Assembly: GCF_013249045.1 (NCBI RefSeq)
Contig: NZ_JABRWP010000005.1
Location: forward strand, 186,001-250,000
DNA length: 64,000 nt
Direction of reading: 5' to 3'
From: Winogradskyella eckloniae
GTDB taxonomy: Bacteria; Bacteroidota; Bacteroidia; Flavobacteriales; Flavobacteriaceae
A program made the position numbers and the translations under genes. The notes beneath the pieces are model-generated. The model worked only from the letters and a program-made list of their open reading frames with translations, did no database searches and was not told the DNA's origin. Numbering within the stretch: the stretch's first letter is position 1; each line of letters opens with the position of its first letter. Positions 54,516 through 63,368 of the stretch are shown piece after piece.

Positions 54516-55529
54516 TTTTAATGTTGCTTTGATTGGATAATGATCCGAAAGCTTTACGTCAAAGGTTTTAAAACCATTAACCGTGAAATCTTCTTCACAC
54601 AATATAAAATCAATTCGCATAGGGAAAAATTTAAAATCATAAGTTCTACCAAAACCATTACCCGCTTCTTCAAACGTATCTTTTAAATCATCTCCTTTTA
54701 TCTTTCTATAAATATAAGAATAAGCTGTATTATTAAAATCCCCTGTTACAATAGTTTTATAATGTGATTTGGCCTTATGCGCTAAAAACAAATCTACTTG
54801 ATCTTGTTGCGCCTTAAATGTAGAACCTACTTGCTTAAATAAATGCCCTGAGGTTTCATTTTTTAAATGCTCAACATCTGTAGCAATACCTGAAGATTGT
54901 AAATGTAAGGTATACACTCTAATGGTATCTTTTTGCTTTACTATATCAACAAAAATCGCATTATTATACGTATCAGGAAACTCTAAAGAACCCGAATTAA
55001 TTATAGGGTATTTTGAAAAAATTGATTGTCCTCCTTTTATACCCGAAGTATACGTAGCATTAAAACTATAGTAACCATCTAATTTTATAGCATTTCCTCT
55101 TCGGTATTCTTGAAAACACATAATATCTGGATCCTCTTTAGTGACCAATTTAATGACCTCTTCTTTTATTGTTTTACTCGGCAACCAACCGTACTTATTT
55201 AATAATCTTACATTAAAGGACATCACAGTAAAGTTGTCGGGATCTGAAACTGCTGCTGATGCCGAAAACTTATACATTGAACTAATATAATTCCAACCTA
55301 ACAGTAAGATAACTAGCGATAACAACATTTGTTTTTTTACGCGTAACAGCCAAAATATAAAGAATAGCACATTAAGAATAATCAGTAAAGGCACACCTAA
55401 ACTTAAAACGGAAAGCGTAGCAAAGCGCTTTGGAGGTATATAGGGTAAAACGTATGAGATAAGCAATAGAAATGCCACCAATGAATTGATGAGAAACAAA
55501 ATCTTACTACCAAATTTTAATCCTTTCAC
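54507..55529 (-). CDS. Endonuclease/exonuclease/phosphatase (EEP) family protein, membrane-anchored
   Basis: A 340-residue protein with three N-terminal membrane helices and an extracytoplasmic EEP domain. Landmarks are MSFNVRLLNKYGW, the metal-binding Glu in CFQEYRRG, TGDFNNTAYSY and the terminal SDHYPI. The family includes DNases and phospholipid phosphodiesterases; an envelope lipid or phosphoester substrate is likely but not shown. It is the last gene in a reverse-strand run that starts near 59.6 kb. Confidence 0.9.
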   Translation of the reverse strand: MKGLKFGSKILFLINSLVAFLLLISYVLPYIPPKRFATLSVLSLGVPLLIILNVLFFIFWLLRVKKQMLLSLVILLLGWNYISSMYKFSASAAVSDPDNFTVMSFNVRLLNKYGWLPSKTIKEEVIKLVTKEDPDIMCFQEYRRGNAIKLDGYYSFNATYTSGIKGGQSIFSKYPIINSGSLEFPDTYNNAIFVDIVKQKDTIRVYTLHLQSSGIATDVEHLKNETSGHLFKQVGSTFKAQQDQVDLFLAHKAKSHYKTIVTGDFNNTAYSYIYRKIKGDDLKDTFEEAGNGFGRTYDFKFFPMRIDFILCEEDFTVNGFKTFDVKLSDHYPIKATLKLH

Positions 55530-55536
55530 TATTGTT

Positions 55537-56406
55537 TTATTTACCAGCTTTAAACAAAAACGCCTTCTCTTCCTTCGTTAAACTTTCGTAACCACTTTTA
55601 CTAATTTTATCTAGTATTAAATCTATTTTCTTTTGATTATTAAACGAATTAAACTCTTCTTTAGTCTTGCCAGCGTATTCCTTTTTATTCGTTTTACGAT
55701 GTACCGTTTTTAGATTAGATTTTGGTTTAAACAAACTCATAAAACTATCCATAGAGCGTTCAAAACCTAAGCCAATATCTGTACCTTTCAGTAATTTAGT
55801 AGCATAGATATATCCTAACAAATAGCCACCAAAATGTGCTACATAACCACCTTGATTAAGACCAGACAGCATTCTGAATAAATCCAATCCTACAATAACC
55901 ATTGCAATATGTTTCCATTTTACATTGAAAGCATTAAATAATCTTATTTCAGTATTGGGTATGTACACTGCTACAAATAGTAACAACGCACTAACACCTG
56001 CAGATGCACCAACTAAGACATCATTTTTACCTATAAAATTTAATGGAATAAGGTTGGCAACAGCCAAATAGGCCAAACCACCACAAATAATTCCTAAAAA
56101 GTAAATATTAAGAATCATTTTTGATCGAAAAAGATTGGTAGTCACTCTACTTAAATAAAAAAGAAATAACATATTAAATACCAAATGGAAAGGGCCACTA
56201 TGCAAAAAACCATATGTAATTAAAGACCATGGCTGAAATACATAATCCATGATACCAGATGGTAATTCAAAATAATTGAATAGGTCTATGCGCAACACAG
56301 ATTGAAGCACCAAACCAACTAAAAACACGATAACATTAATGGCAATAATTTTACCAAAAACATCTAAGTTTTTATATCTATATTTTAAATTTTCAACTGT
56401 ACTCAT
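55537..56406 (-). CDS. Rhomboid-family protease, first of two
   Basis: A 289-residue intramembrane serine protease. The loop HSGPFHLVFNMLFLF, the nucleophile in GASAGVSAL, and the catalytic His in AHFGGYLLGY are the rhomboid markers. The C-terminal 80 residues are cytoplasmic and basic, ending in a helix (ILDKISKSGYESLTKEEKAFLFKAGK) that is typical of Bacteroidota rhomboids. It lies one base from the other rhomboid gene. Confidence 0.93.
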   Translation of the reverse strand: MSTVENLKYRYKNLDVFGKIIAINVIVFLVGLVLQSVLRIDLFNYFELPSGIMDYVFQPWSLITYGFLHSGPFHLVFNMLFLFYLSRVTTNLFRSKMILNIYFLGIICGGLAYLAVANLIPLNFIGKNDVLVGASAGVSALLLFVAVYIPNTEIRLFNAFNVKWKHIAMVIVGLDLFRMLSGLNQGGYVAHFGGYLLGYIYATKLLKGTDIGLGFERSMDSFMSLFKPKSNLKTVHRKTNKKEYAGKTKEEFNSFNNQKKIDLILDKISKSGYESLTKEEKAFLFKAGK

Positions 56407-56407
56407 C

Positions 56408-57229
56408 TTAATTCCAACGGTATGTATCTTTTTCCTTTTTTTTCCAATACCACATAACTATAAAACCTAAAACCGCACCTCCAACATGAGCCATATAGGC
56501 TGTATTACTAGGACTAAAGAAGGATTGCCCTGTAAATGCAGAAATGATATCTAAAATAATTATTCCAGGTATAAAATACTTTGCCTTTATGGGTATTGGT
56601 AAAAAAATCATCATTAATTCTGCATTAGGATTCATCATACCAAAGGCAACCATTATACCCATAATACAGCCAGATGCACCAACCATAGCACTTAAGTTGA
56701 GCACATTTAAATCAAATAATGCACTAAATTGAGGTCCAGAAATTGACGTATTGAAATGGGCTTCATTTAATAGAGGAATCATTTTTTCTTGCAAGATTTC
56801 TCCTTTAATCATATCGCCATCAATGGCATTAATGTTCATTATATTATGCAACAATTCATTACTTATATTTAAATCTGCTAAGGGTTGCATTGCAGTATAA
56901 AAATCGAAATAATAATAGCCTAGCTGAAACATCAACGCTCCAAAACCTGCCGAAAAGTATAAAAACAAAAACTTTGTAGTACCTAAGCGTTGCTCCACAG
57001 GTGTTCCAAACATCCATAATGCAAACATATTAAAAAGTAAATGCGCAGGACTTCCATGCATAAACATGTGTGTCACCACTTGCCAAGGCTTAAACAAATC
57101 GTTGGTTGGGAAATACATCGTAAACAATTCATCAAACAAATGACCATCGCCAAGCGTTAGTTTACCAACAAACATCACGACGTTTATAATAATTAAATGC
57201 TTTACTGCATCTGTAATATTAAATCTCAT
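56408..57229 (-). CDS. Rhomboid-family protease, second of two
   Basis: A 273-residue rhomboid with HGSPAHLLFNMFALWMFG, the nucleophile in MVGASGCIMGI, and the His in MAHVGGAVLGFIVMWYW. A long extracytoplasmic loop of about 60 residues is inserted between the second and third helices. The two rhomboids share little sequence and are not a recent duplication. It lies three bases after mutL. Confidence 0.93.
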   Translation of the reverse strand: MRFNITDAVKHLIIINVVMFVGKLTLGDGHLFDELFTMYFPTNDLFKPWQVVTHMFMHGSPAHLLFNMFALWMFGTPVEQRLGTTKFLFLYFSAGFGALMFQLGYYYFDFYTAMQPLADLNISNELLHNIMNINAIDGDMIKGEILQEKMIPLLNEAHFNTSISGPQFSALFDLNVLNLSAMVGASGCIMGIMVAFGMMNPNAELMMIFLPIPIKAKYFIPGIIILDIISAFTGQSFFSPSNTAYMAHVGGAVLGFIVMWYWKKKEKDTYRWN

Positions 57230-57232
57230 ACC

Positions 57233-59095
57233 TTACATAAATTTTTTCTCTATATCATCTACAGCCATTGTAATAAACGTTGGTCTATTGGTTGGTGATA
57301 CATTGGGTTCCTTACAGGCAAATAAACTATTTACCATATGTTCTTGCTCTGTGCTATTTAACGACTGACCATTTTTTATTGCCAAACTCTTAGCCATTGA
57401 TTTTGCTAATAAATCTGAAGTGCTAAAATTTGTATCTGGCACATCGTTTTCCACATCACTTATTAACTGTTCTAAAATAATAGAAACCTCACTTTCAGGT
57501 ACACCTACAGGCACACCTGTTATTTTTACTTCTTTTTTATTTAACTCCGAAAACACAAAACCAGTATGCTCCAAATTTGCTTTTAAGTCTTCAATTATTT
57601 TAACTTCATTTGGTGTAAAATGTAATTGTAATGGAAATAACAATTGTTGACTTGTTGCTTCTTGAATCGTAATGTGCTTTAAGAAATTTTCATACAAGAT
57701 ACGTTGATGTGCTCTATTCTGGTCTATAATTAACATTCCAGATTTTATAGTGCTTACAATATATTTTTGTTGAAGTTGAAATGTAGTCTTAGTCGTTTCT
57801 ATGGTTGAATCACTAAAAATAGACTCATTTTTAGAGTCACTCTCAAAAGTCACTTCACTAAAATCAGAGTGCGTATTATTCCCTTTAGACTCTAAACCTA
57901 CATATAAGCTTTCCCACGATGCTGCTGGTGCCGATTTAAATCCTTCAGCATTATATGATCGTTTCACTGGGTGTTCTGGAGAATCATCAGAAAACGGATT
58001 AAAGCTTCTATCAACTTCTATTGAAGGCGCAGCAGCCGACTTATTTTTAAAATCATAAGGTGTATCAAAACCATTTTGTTGTTCAAAATCTAAGATTGGC
58101 GCAATGTTAAATTGCCCTAAACTATGTTTCACTGCAGAACGTAAAATAGCGTACAGCGTGTGTTCATCATCAAACTTAATCTCTGTTTTTGTAGGATGAA
58201 TATTAATATCAATAGATTTAGGATCTACAGTGAGATTCAAAAAATAACTAGGATGATAACCATCTTTTAACAATCCTTCAAATGCCGATTTAATGGCATG
58301 ATTAAGATATGGGCTCTTAATAAAGCGTTGATTCACAAAAAAATACTGCTCAGACTTCGTTTTCTTAGAATATTCTGGTTTGCCCACAAATCCTGAAATT
58401 TTTAGCACTTCTGTTTCTTCTTCAACAGGCACCAATTTTTCATTTGTTTTTGTGCCAAAGATATGAACGACGCGCTGTCTATAATTTCCTTGCGGCACAT
58501 TAAACAAATCGCTTCCGTTGTGGTAAAAAGAAAATGCAATATTTGGATGCGCCAAAGCCACACGATGAAATTCATCTGTAATATGACGTAATTCCACAGT
58601 ATCTGATTTTAAAAAATTCCGTCTTGCCGGAATATTAAAAAATAAATGTTTTACAGCTACCGAAGTTCCTGTAGGTGTCACAGAAACGTCTTGGGATTTT
58701 ACTTCACTACCTTCTATAACGAGCACAGTGCCTAAATCATTATCTTCTTGCTTTGTTTTTAATTCTACATGAGCAATGGCAGCAATACTCGCAAGCGCTT
58801 CTCCTCTAAAGCCTTTGGTACTGAGTTGAAATAAATCTTCAGCAGCTCTAATTTTAGATGTGGCATGGCGCTCAAAGCTTAATCGCGCATCTGTAACACT
58901 CATGCCTTTTCCATTATCTATAACTTGTACCAAGGTTTTACCAGCATCCTTAACAATGAGTTTTATTTCTGTTGCGTTGGCATCAATTGCGTTTTCTAAT
59001 AGTTCTTTAACTACTGAAGCAGGACGTTGCACCACTTCACCAGCTGCAATTTGATTCGCAACATGGTCTGGTAAAAGTTGAATAATATCTGACAT
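57233..59095 (-). CDS. mutL: DNA mismatch repair protein MutL
   Basis: A 620-residue MutL. The N-terminal GHKL ATPase has ELLENAIDANA, DNGKGM and TKGFRGEALASIA. After a long Ser-rich linker (about 345-430) comes the C-terminal dimerisation and endonuclease domain, with IIDQNRAHQRILYE near residue 457 in place of the canonical DQHA-x2-E-x4-E metal motif, and a late ACKEPNVSP block. The variant motif makes the endonuclease status uncertain. It overlaps the next small gene by one base. Confidence 0.97.
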   Translation of the reverse strand: MSDIIQLLPDHVANQIAAGEVVQRPASVVKELLENAIDANATEIKLIVKDAGKTLVQVIDNGKGMSVTDARLSFERHATSKIRAAEDLFQLSTKGFRGEALASIAAIAHVELKTKQEDNDLGTVLVIEGSEVKSQDVSVTPTGTSVAVKHLFFNIPARRNFLKSDTVELRHITDEFHRVALAHPNIAFSFYHNGSDLFNVPQGNYRQRVVHIFGTKTNEKLVPVEEETEVLKISGFVGKPEYSKKTKSEQYFFVNQRFIKSPYLNHAIKSAFEGLLKDGYHPSYFLNLTVDPKSIDINIHPTKTEIKFDDEHTLYAILRSAVKHSLGQFNIAPILDFEQQNGFDTPYDFKNKSAAAPSIEVDRSFNPFSDDSPEHPVKRSYNAEGFKSAPAASWESLYVGLESKGNNTHSDFSEVTFESDSKNESIFSDSTIETTKTTFQLQQKYIVSTIKSGMLIIDQNRAHQRILYENFLKHITIQEATSQQLLFPLQLHFTPNEVKIIEDLKANLEHTGFVFSELNKKEVKITGVPVGVPESEVSIILEQLISDVENDVPDTNFSTSDLLAKSMAKSLAIKNGQSLNSTEQEHMVNSLFACKEPNVSPTNRPTFITMAVDDIEKKFM

Positions 59096-59379
59096 TAGCT
59101 ATTTGGGCGGAATATAGATAAATCAAAACCGATTATAAATAAAAACAACAACACTAAAACGGCAATAATGATAAGAACACGTTTATTAACACTTGTATCT
59201 TGATTATGCTTATAATCATCAATAGCTGCATTAAGTTTACCTTTTATTCCTTTTGCAGGATTTACCGTTGTTCTCTGATCATCAAATTTGTGTTTAAGCT
59301 CAAATGGACTGCCTTCACCTTTATAATAACGTGGCTTATAATTATACTTACGGTTTTTTTTCAATTTCAATAATCCCAT
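59095..59379 (-). CDS. Small single-pass membrane protein of the mutL operon
   Basis: A 94-residue protein with a basic, tyrosine-rich N-terminus (KLKKNRKYNYKPRYYKGEGSP), a polar middle and a C-terminal membrane helix (about 70-87) ending DLSIFRPNS. I recall homologues labelled as a riboflavin synthase beta subunit, presumably from closeness to ribH, but the sequence has no lumazine-synthase fold. Function unknown. Confidence 0.82.
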   Translation of the reverse strand: MGLLKLKKNRKYNYKPRYYKGEGSPFELKHKFDDQRTTVNPAKGIKGKLNAAIDDYKHNQDTSVNKRVLIIIAVLVLLFLFIIGFDLSIFRPNS

Positions 59380-59386
59380 AATTCTC

Positions 59387-59602
59387 TTATTTTATATATC
59401 CTTCTAGAATATAAAGTAATATAAAAACTAGTATTAAGATTGAAACTAAAACTGGCAACGACGCAAACACATTTCTTTTGCGTTTACTCTTGCCATTAGC
59501 TTCACTCCACTTAGTTTCAAAGTCGACTTTCGACTGATCAATATTGGAATCCTGAAGTCGAGATTTATAAGTAAATCGTTTATTTTTTCTTTGATTAAAC
59601 AA
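59387..59602 (-). CDS. Small C-terminally anchored membrane protein
   Basis: A 71-residue protein with a basic hydrophilic N-terminus (MFNQRKNKRFTYKSRLQD) and one C-terminal membrane helix (about residues 47-66). It starts with TTG; the frame is closed just upstream. A promoter box lies at 59632-59639. Its layout mirrors that of the next gene, so they may be distant paralogues. No known function. Confidence 0.75.
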   Translation of the reverse strand: MFNQRKNKRFTYKSRLQDSNIDQSKVDFETKWSEANGKSKRKRNVFASLPVLVSILILVFILLYILEGYIK

Positions 59603-59631
59603 ATGACTTGTAAATTAAACTTGATTAATCT

Positions 59632-59639
59632 CAAAAGTA
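59632..59639 (-). promoter_or_regulatory. Promoter box (TACTTTTG) for the mutL operon
   Basis: Exact TAnnTTTG match on the reverse strand, 30 bases before the TTG start of the first small gene. Confidence 0.5.
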
Positions 59640-59712
59640 CTGAAAATACAAGGAAAAATGCCTTAAGGATTCTTTAAAATTATTAACAAAAAGAATGCCA
59701 GAGTTGGGAAGC

Positions 59713-59768
59713 GTTTGCAGTTTGCGGTTTGCGGTTTGCGGTTTGCGGTTTGCGGTTTGCGGTTTGCT
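59713..59768. repeat. Tandem GTTTGCG heptanucleotide repeat
   Basis: About seven near-perfect copies of GTTTGCG, with variants GTTTGCA at the left and GTTTGCT at the right end. Boundaries are approximate to one or two bases. It lies between genes and is GC-richer than its surroundings. Confidence 0.9.
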
Positions 59769-59883
59769 AAAAACTATTGAAACAAGATTGGAGCGAAATA
59801 ACTTTAATCTTCTTTGTTATAAAACATATTTCAACAAATACTATACTGTGAACTAATTACAAGTCTTGTTTAACGTTTCACTA

Positions 59884-59943
59884 CTGACTGAGACTGTAGA
59901 CTGTAGACTGAAAACTGAGACTGAAAACTGAAGACTGAAGACT
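59884..59943. repeat. Degenerate ACTG-type short repeat abutting ribH
   Basis: Imperfect repeats of GACTGA, GACTGTA and AAAACTGA units over about 60 bases, ending in the ribH stop codon. The pattern suggests strand slippage. I recall similar ACTGAA arrays between genes in other Flavobacteriaceae. Confidence 0.85.
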
Positions 59944-60448
59944 ACAAAGATTGCTTACGTAAATCTGCCATTTTTATCGCAGCTATAGCAGCTTCGGTAC
60001 CTTTGTTACCATGTTTTCCGCCAGAGCGATCTATAGATTGTTGCATAGTATTATCTGTAAGTACACAGAAAATAACAGGTATATCACCTTTAAGATTTAA
60101 GTCTTTTATACCTTGAGTAACACCTTCACAAACAAAATCAAAATGTTTGGTTTCGCCTTGTATAACGCAACCAATGACAATAATAGCATCTAACATTCCT
60201 GAATCTGCATAAATACTTTTGCTCATTCTTGCCGCACCATAAGTGAGCTCAAAAGTTCCAGGTACATTCCAACGCACAATATTTTCCTTTAATGCGCCAC
60301 AATCTATTAAGGCATCAAAAGCGCCTTGCCAAAGACCTTCCGTAATGTTATCATTCCATTCTGAAACAACAATCCCAAACCGAAAATCTTTCGCGTTTGG
60401 GATTGTAGCTTTATCGTAATTCGATAAATTATGATTTGCAGTTGCCAT
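59942..60448 (-). CDS. ribH: 6,7-dimethyl-8-ribityllumazine synthase
   Basis: A 168-residue enzyme that condenses the pyrimidine and butanone phosphate in riboflavin synthesis and assembles into pentamers or 60-mers. SEWNDNITEGLWQGAFDAL, the VPGTFEL block, GCVIQGETKHFDFVCEGVTQGI with the catalytic His, and the terminal GNKGTEAAIAAIKM are all standard. It lies three bases after the TPR gene and is likely co-transcribed with it. Confidence 0.97.
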   Translation of the reverse strand: MATANHNLSNYDKATIPNAKDFRFGIVVSEWNDNITEGLWQGAFDALIDCGALKENIVRWNVPGTFELTYGAARMSKSIYADSGMLDAIIVIGCVIQGETKHFDFVCEGVTQGIKDLNLKGDIPVIFCVLTDNTMQQSIDRSGGKHGNKGTEAAIAAIKMADLRKQSL

Positions 60449-60451
60449 AAA

Positions 60452-61216
60452 CTATAAGCTTGCTTCTACTTTTCCTATTAATATATCTGCATCTTTTACT
60501 TCATTAGACGTAGAAAACTCAGTTTGGATACGTGTTAAATAGCCTAAAGCCTTACTATTATCGCCTAATTCTATTGCAACCTTAGCCGCTTTTAGTAAAT
60601 ATAAAGGTGTTGTAAAATCATTAACATTAGCTTTAAAAGCATTTTCGTAATATTCTAAAGCCTTATCTGATTGATTTAATTGCACAAAGGCATCACCAAT
60701 TCCACCCTTAGCAATTGGGTTTAACATTTTGTCATTACCAGAAAAATTATCTAAATGCGTGATTGCATTTTGGTAATCTTTTAAATTTAAATACGCCATA
60801 CCAGCGTAATAGTTCGCTAAATTAGCCGCAGGTGTTCCGCTATAATTGCTAATAATATCTAGCATTCCATATTTACCTTCACCACCATCTAAAGCCATTC
60901 TATATAAAGAATCTGAAGAAACACCATTAACAGCGTCGTTAAAATATTTCTTCGCAGTGTACATTTCGTTCATTGCTTCTTTTTGCTTAGGCTCAGCAAC
61001 AAAATTATTGTATGCCATATAACCTAAAACAATTAATGCTATCGCAGCGACGATACCAATAATATACTTTTGGTTTTTTACAGCCCATTCTTCTGCTTTG
61101 GAAGCTCCTTCATCTAAAGAATTAAATACCTCAGCTGTTGTTGATTCTTCTTCAACAATTTCTACCTGTTCTTTTTTAGTTTTTGGTTTGTAGCCTCTTT
61201 TATTATACGTTGCCAT
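60452..61216 (-). CDS. Tetratricopeptide-repeat membrane protein (YfgM-like)
   Basis: A 254-residue protein with a charged cytoplasmic N-terminus of about 50 residues, one membrane helix (about 52-70) and a periplasmic TPR solenoid (YAGMAYLNLKDYQNAITHLDNF, FVQLNQSDKALEYYENAF). The layout matches YfgM-type ancillary proteins of the Sec-periplasm interface. Cotranscribed with ribH from the promoter box at 61239-61246. Confidence 0.88.
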   Translation of the reverse strand: MATYNKRGYKPKTKKEQVEIVEEESTTAEVFNSLDEGASKAEEWAVKNQKYIIGIVAAIALIVLGYMAYNNFVAEPKQKEAMNEMYTAKKYFNDAVNGVSSDSLYRMALDGGEGKYGMLDIISNYSGTPAANLANYYAGMAYLNLKDYQNAITHLDNFSGNDKMLNPIAKGGIGDAFVQLNQSDKALEYYENAFKANVNDFTTPLYLLKAAKVAIELGDNSKALGYLTRIQTEFSTSNEVKDADILIGKVEASL

Positions 61217-61238
61217 AAATTGTCATTTTGTGCGTGCG

Positions 61239-61246
61239 CAAAAATA
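61239..61246 (-). promoter_or_regulatory. Promoter box (TATTTTTG) for the TPR-ribH operon
   Basis: Exact TAnnTTTG match on the reverse strand, 23 bases before the TPR gene ATG. Confidence 0.5.
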
Positions 61247-61282
61247 AAATTTTTATTGGGATTTAAAAGCCTATTTATTTGT

Positions 61283-61290
61283 TATTTTTG
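61283..61290 (+). promoter_or_regulatory. Candidate promoter box (TATTTTTG) for recF
   Basis: Exact TAnnTTTG match 67 bases before the recF ATG. Confidence 0.35.
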
Positions 61291-61356
61291 AATAATTAAT
61301 TTTAAGACCTAAAAGCTTTTCTACATCAGTAAAATCAAGGAAATCGTTCGTTTTTC

Positions 61357-62436
61357 ATGAATCTAAACACACTTACGTTAACTAATTATAAAAATTTTGA
61401 ATTTCAGGTTTTCGATTTTGACGTCAAAATCAACTGTTTTGTTGGTGCAAATGGCATCGGAAAAACAAATGCCTTAGACGCTATTTACCATTTAGCTTTT
61501 GGTAAAAGTTACTTTAATCCTATTGCGATTCAGAATATAAATCATAATGCCGATTATTTTGTAGTCGATGGACGATTAACAAAAAACGAACGTGATGAAA
61601 AAATAATTGTGTCTCTTAAGCGCGGACAAAAAAAGATAATAAAACGAAATAATAAAGCTTACGATAAATTTAGTGAGCATATCGGTTTTATACCATTGGT
61701 TATAATTTCTCCAGCAGATCGCGATTTAATTATAGAGGGCAGCGATACCAGACGCAAATTTATAGATAGTGTTATTTCCCAAAGTGATAAAAGCTATTTA
61801 GCCCAACTAATTAATTATAACAAAGTATTGTCTCAGCGTAATGCGCTTTTAAAATATTTTGCCCTAAACAACACATTTAATGCAGATACGCTAGCCGTAT
61901 ATAATGACCAATTAAGTGCGTATGGTAGTGAAATTTTTAAAAAACGAGATGCCTTTTTACAAACCTTTATACCAATTTTTAAATCGCGCTACGAAGTCAT
62001 TAGTCAAAGTAAGGAAGCTATAGATCTTAAGTATAAAAGTGATTTGTTTAATGCAGATCTTATAGATTTACTTAAACAAAACATCAATAAAGACAAAGCT
62101 TTACAATACACAAGTGTTGGTACACACAAGGATGATTTAGTATTTTTAATTGATGATTTTCCGATTAAAAAATTTGGAAGTCAAGGGCAACAAAAATCGT
62201 TTTTAATTGCTTTAAAACTCGCCCAATTTGATTTTATAAAACAACAAAGTGGTGTAGCGCCTATTTTACTTTTAGATGATATTTTTGATAAACTCGATGA
62301 AAACAGAGTCGCCCAAATTATTAGATTAGTAGATGATGAACATTTTGGACAAATCTTTATAAGTGATACACATGCAGAACGTACTGAAGAGGTTATAAAA
62401 CAAACCCATCAATCTTATAAAATGTTTAAGTTATGA
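61357..62436 (+). CDS. recF: DNA repair protein RecF
   Basis: A 359-residue ABC/SMC-like ATPase that helps load RecA at gaps with RecO and RecR. Walker A is GANGIGKT at residues 30-37, the signature is [18 protein letters not shown], and Walker B is [15 protein letters not shown]. It is divergent from the TPR-ribH operon. Its last bases overlap a possible upstream start of the next gene. Confidence 0.97.
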   Translation: MNLNTLTLTNYKNFEFQVFDFDVKINCFVGANGIGKTNALDAIYHLAFGKSYFNPIAIQNINHNADYFVVDGRLTKNERDEKIIVSLKRGQKKIIKRNNKAYDKFSEHIGFIPLVIISPADRDLIIEGSDTRRKFIDSVISQSDKSYLAQLINYNKVLSQRNALLKYFALNNTFNADTLAVYNDQLSAYGSEIFKKRDAFLQTFIPIFKSRYEVISQSKEAIDLKYKSDLFNADLIDLLKQNINKDKALQYTSVGTHKDDLVFLIDDFPIKKFGSQGQQKSFLIALKLAQFDFIKQQSGVAPILLLDDIFDKLDENRVAQIIRLVDDEHFGQIFISDTHAERTEEVIKQTHQSYKMFKL

Positions 62437-62495
62437 TAGAAAAAAACAGATTTAAAAGTACAATTGCTGATTGTTTTGGTACGTTAAACCTTCTA

Positions 62496-62927
62496 ATGAA
62501 TTTCAAATCTATTTTTTTTACCCTTCTAAGTGTATTCGTGTTGAGTTGCTCTAAAAACCCTGAACGTTTTATAGAACACATTGAAGGCTATTGGGAAATC
62601 CAAGAAGTTACCTTAGCAGATGGCAGCAAAAAAGAATACAAATTCAATGAAACCATTGATTATCTATCTATCAATGACAGCTTAAAAGGGTTTAGAAAAA
62701 AACTAAAACCAGGAATTAACGATACTTATTTTACCTCAAGTGATGCCGAACAAATAGCTTTAAAGATTGAAGACAATAAGGTAATCATTCACTATTCTAC
62801 ACCTTACGCCAATTGGAGTGAAACCGTTTTAAACGCAGACAACAAACAATTACGCATCCTCAATGAAGACGACAATATCTATTTATATAAACGCTATGAA
62901 TCCATAAAATTAGAGCTACAAGACTAG
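62496..62927 (+). CDS. Lipocalin-like lipoprotein, unknown
   Basis: A 143-residue lipoprotein (lipobox VLSC) when started at the ATG at 62496; the frame is open back to an ATG overlapping the recF stop at 62433, but only the internal start gives a lipoprotein signal at the N-terminus. IEGYWEIQEVTLADGSKKEYKFNETIDYL is the usual start of small Bacteroidota lipocalin-type lipoproteins. Function unknown. Confidence 0.78.
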   Translation: MNFKSIFFTLLSVFVLSCSKNPERFIEHIEGYWEIQEVTLADGSKKEYKFNETIDYLSINDSLKGFRKKLKPGINDTYFTSSDAEQIALKIEDNKVIIHYSTPYANWSETVLNADNKQLRILNEDDNIYLYKRYESIKLELQD

Positions 62928-63011
62928 AGGCTCTCTACAACTTAAACATTTTATTTTCAAAGTATTAGAACCAGTTCATTCATTTACTTAATAATTAAGT
63001 AACTTTACACT

Positions 63012-63308
63012 ATGGCAAAACGAAATAACGATAACCAACCAATACAAGATATTCTAAAAGAATTTGTACAGACTAACAACTTACAGTCTGGCTTAGATAA
63101 AGTAGATGTGCGTGAAGCTTGGGCAAATCTTATGGGTAATGGCGTAAACAACTACACAACCGCAATAGAACTTAAGCATGAAACGCTTTACGTACAATTA
63201 AGTTCTAGTGTGTTGCGCGAAGAATTAAGCTATGGCACTGACAAAATTATAAAAATGCTCAATGAGTCACTTAATAAAGAGATTGTTAAAAAATTAGTGC
63301 TTCGCTAA
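63012..63308 (+). CDS. DUF721 (DciA-like) protein
   Basis: A 98-residue protein of the DUF721 family: LKEFVQTNNLQSGLDKVDVREAWANLMGNGVNNYT with LKHETLYVQLSSSVLREELSYG. DUF721 includes the helicase-loading protein DciA in bacteria that lack DnaC. Location after recF suits a replication or repair role. The family is recognised with fair certainty; the DciA function is an extrapolation. Confidence 0.88.
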   Translation: MAKRNNDNQPIQDILKEFVQTNNLQSGLDKVDVREAWANLMGNGVNNYTTAIELKHETLYVQLSSSVLREELSYGTDKIIKMLNESLNKEIVKKLVLR

Positions 63309-63368
63309 ATTTAACTTTTATAAACTCTAAGCCTTAAATCATTATGCTGAGAATAGGGTTAAAAATTA

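Larger units (their letters stand above)
59603..59941. other. Repeat-rich gene-free region before ribH
   Basis: A 339-base gap holding the promoter box for the mutL operon at its left edge, a heptanucleotide GTTTGCG tract near 59713-59768, about 110 bases of plain AT-rich sequence, and a degenerate ACTG-based repeat from 59884 up to the ribH stop codon. I see no open frame or RNA gene in it. Confidence 0.8.

Noticed and set aside
59446-59634. A 62-codon frame overlapping the 71-residue membrane protein
   Set aside because: The other frame has a proper C-terminal membrane helix and matches the layout of its neighbour; this one looks random.
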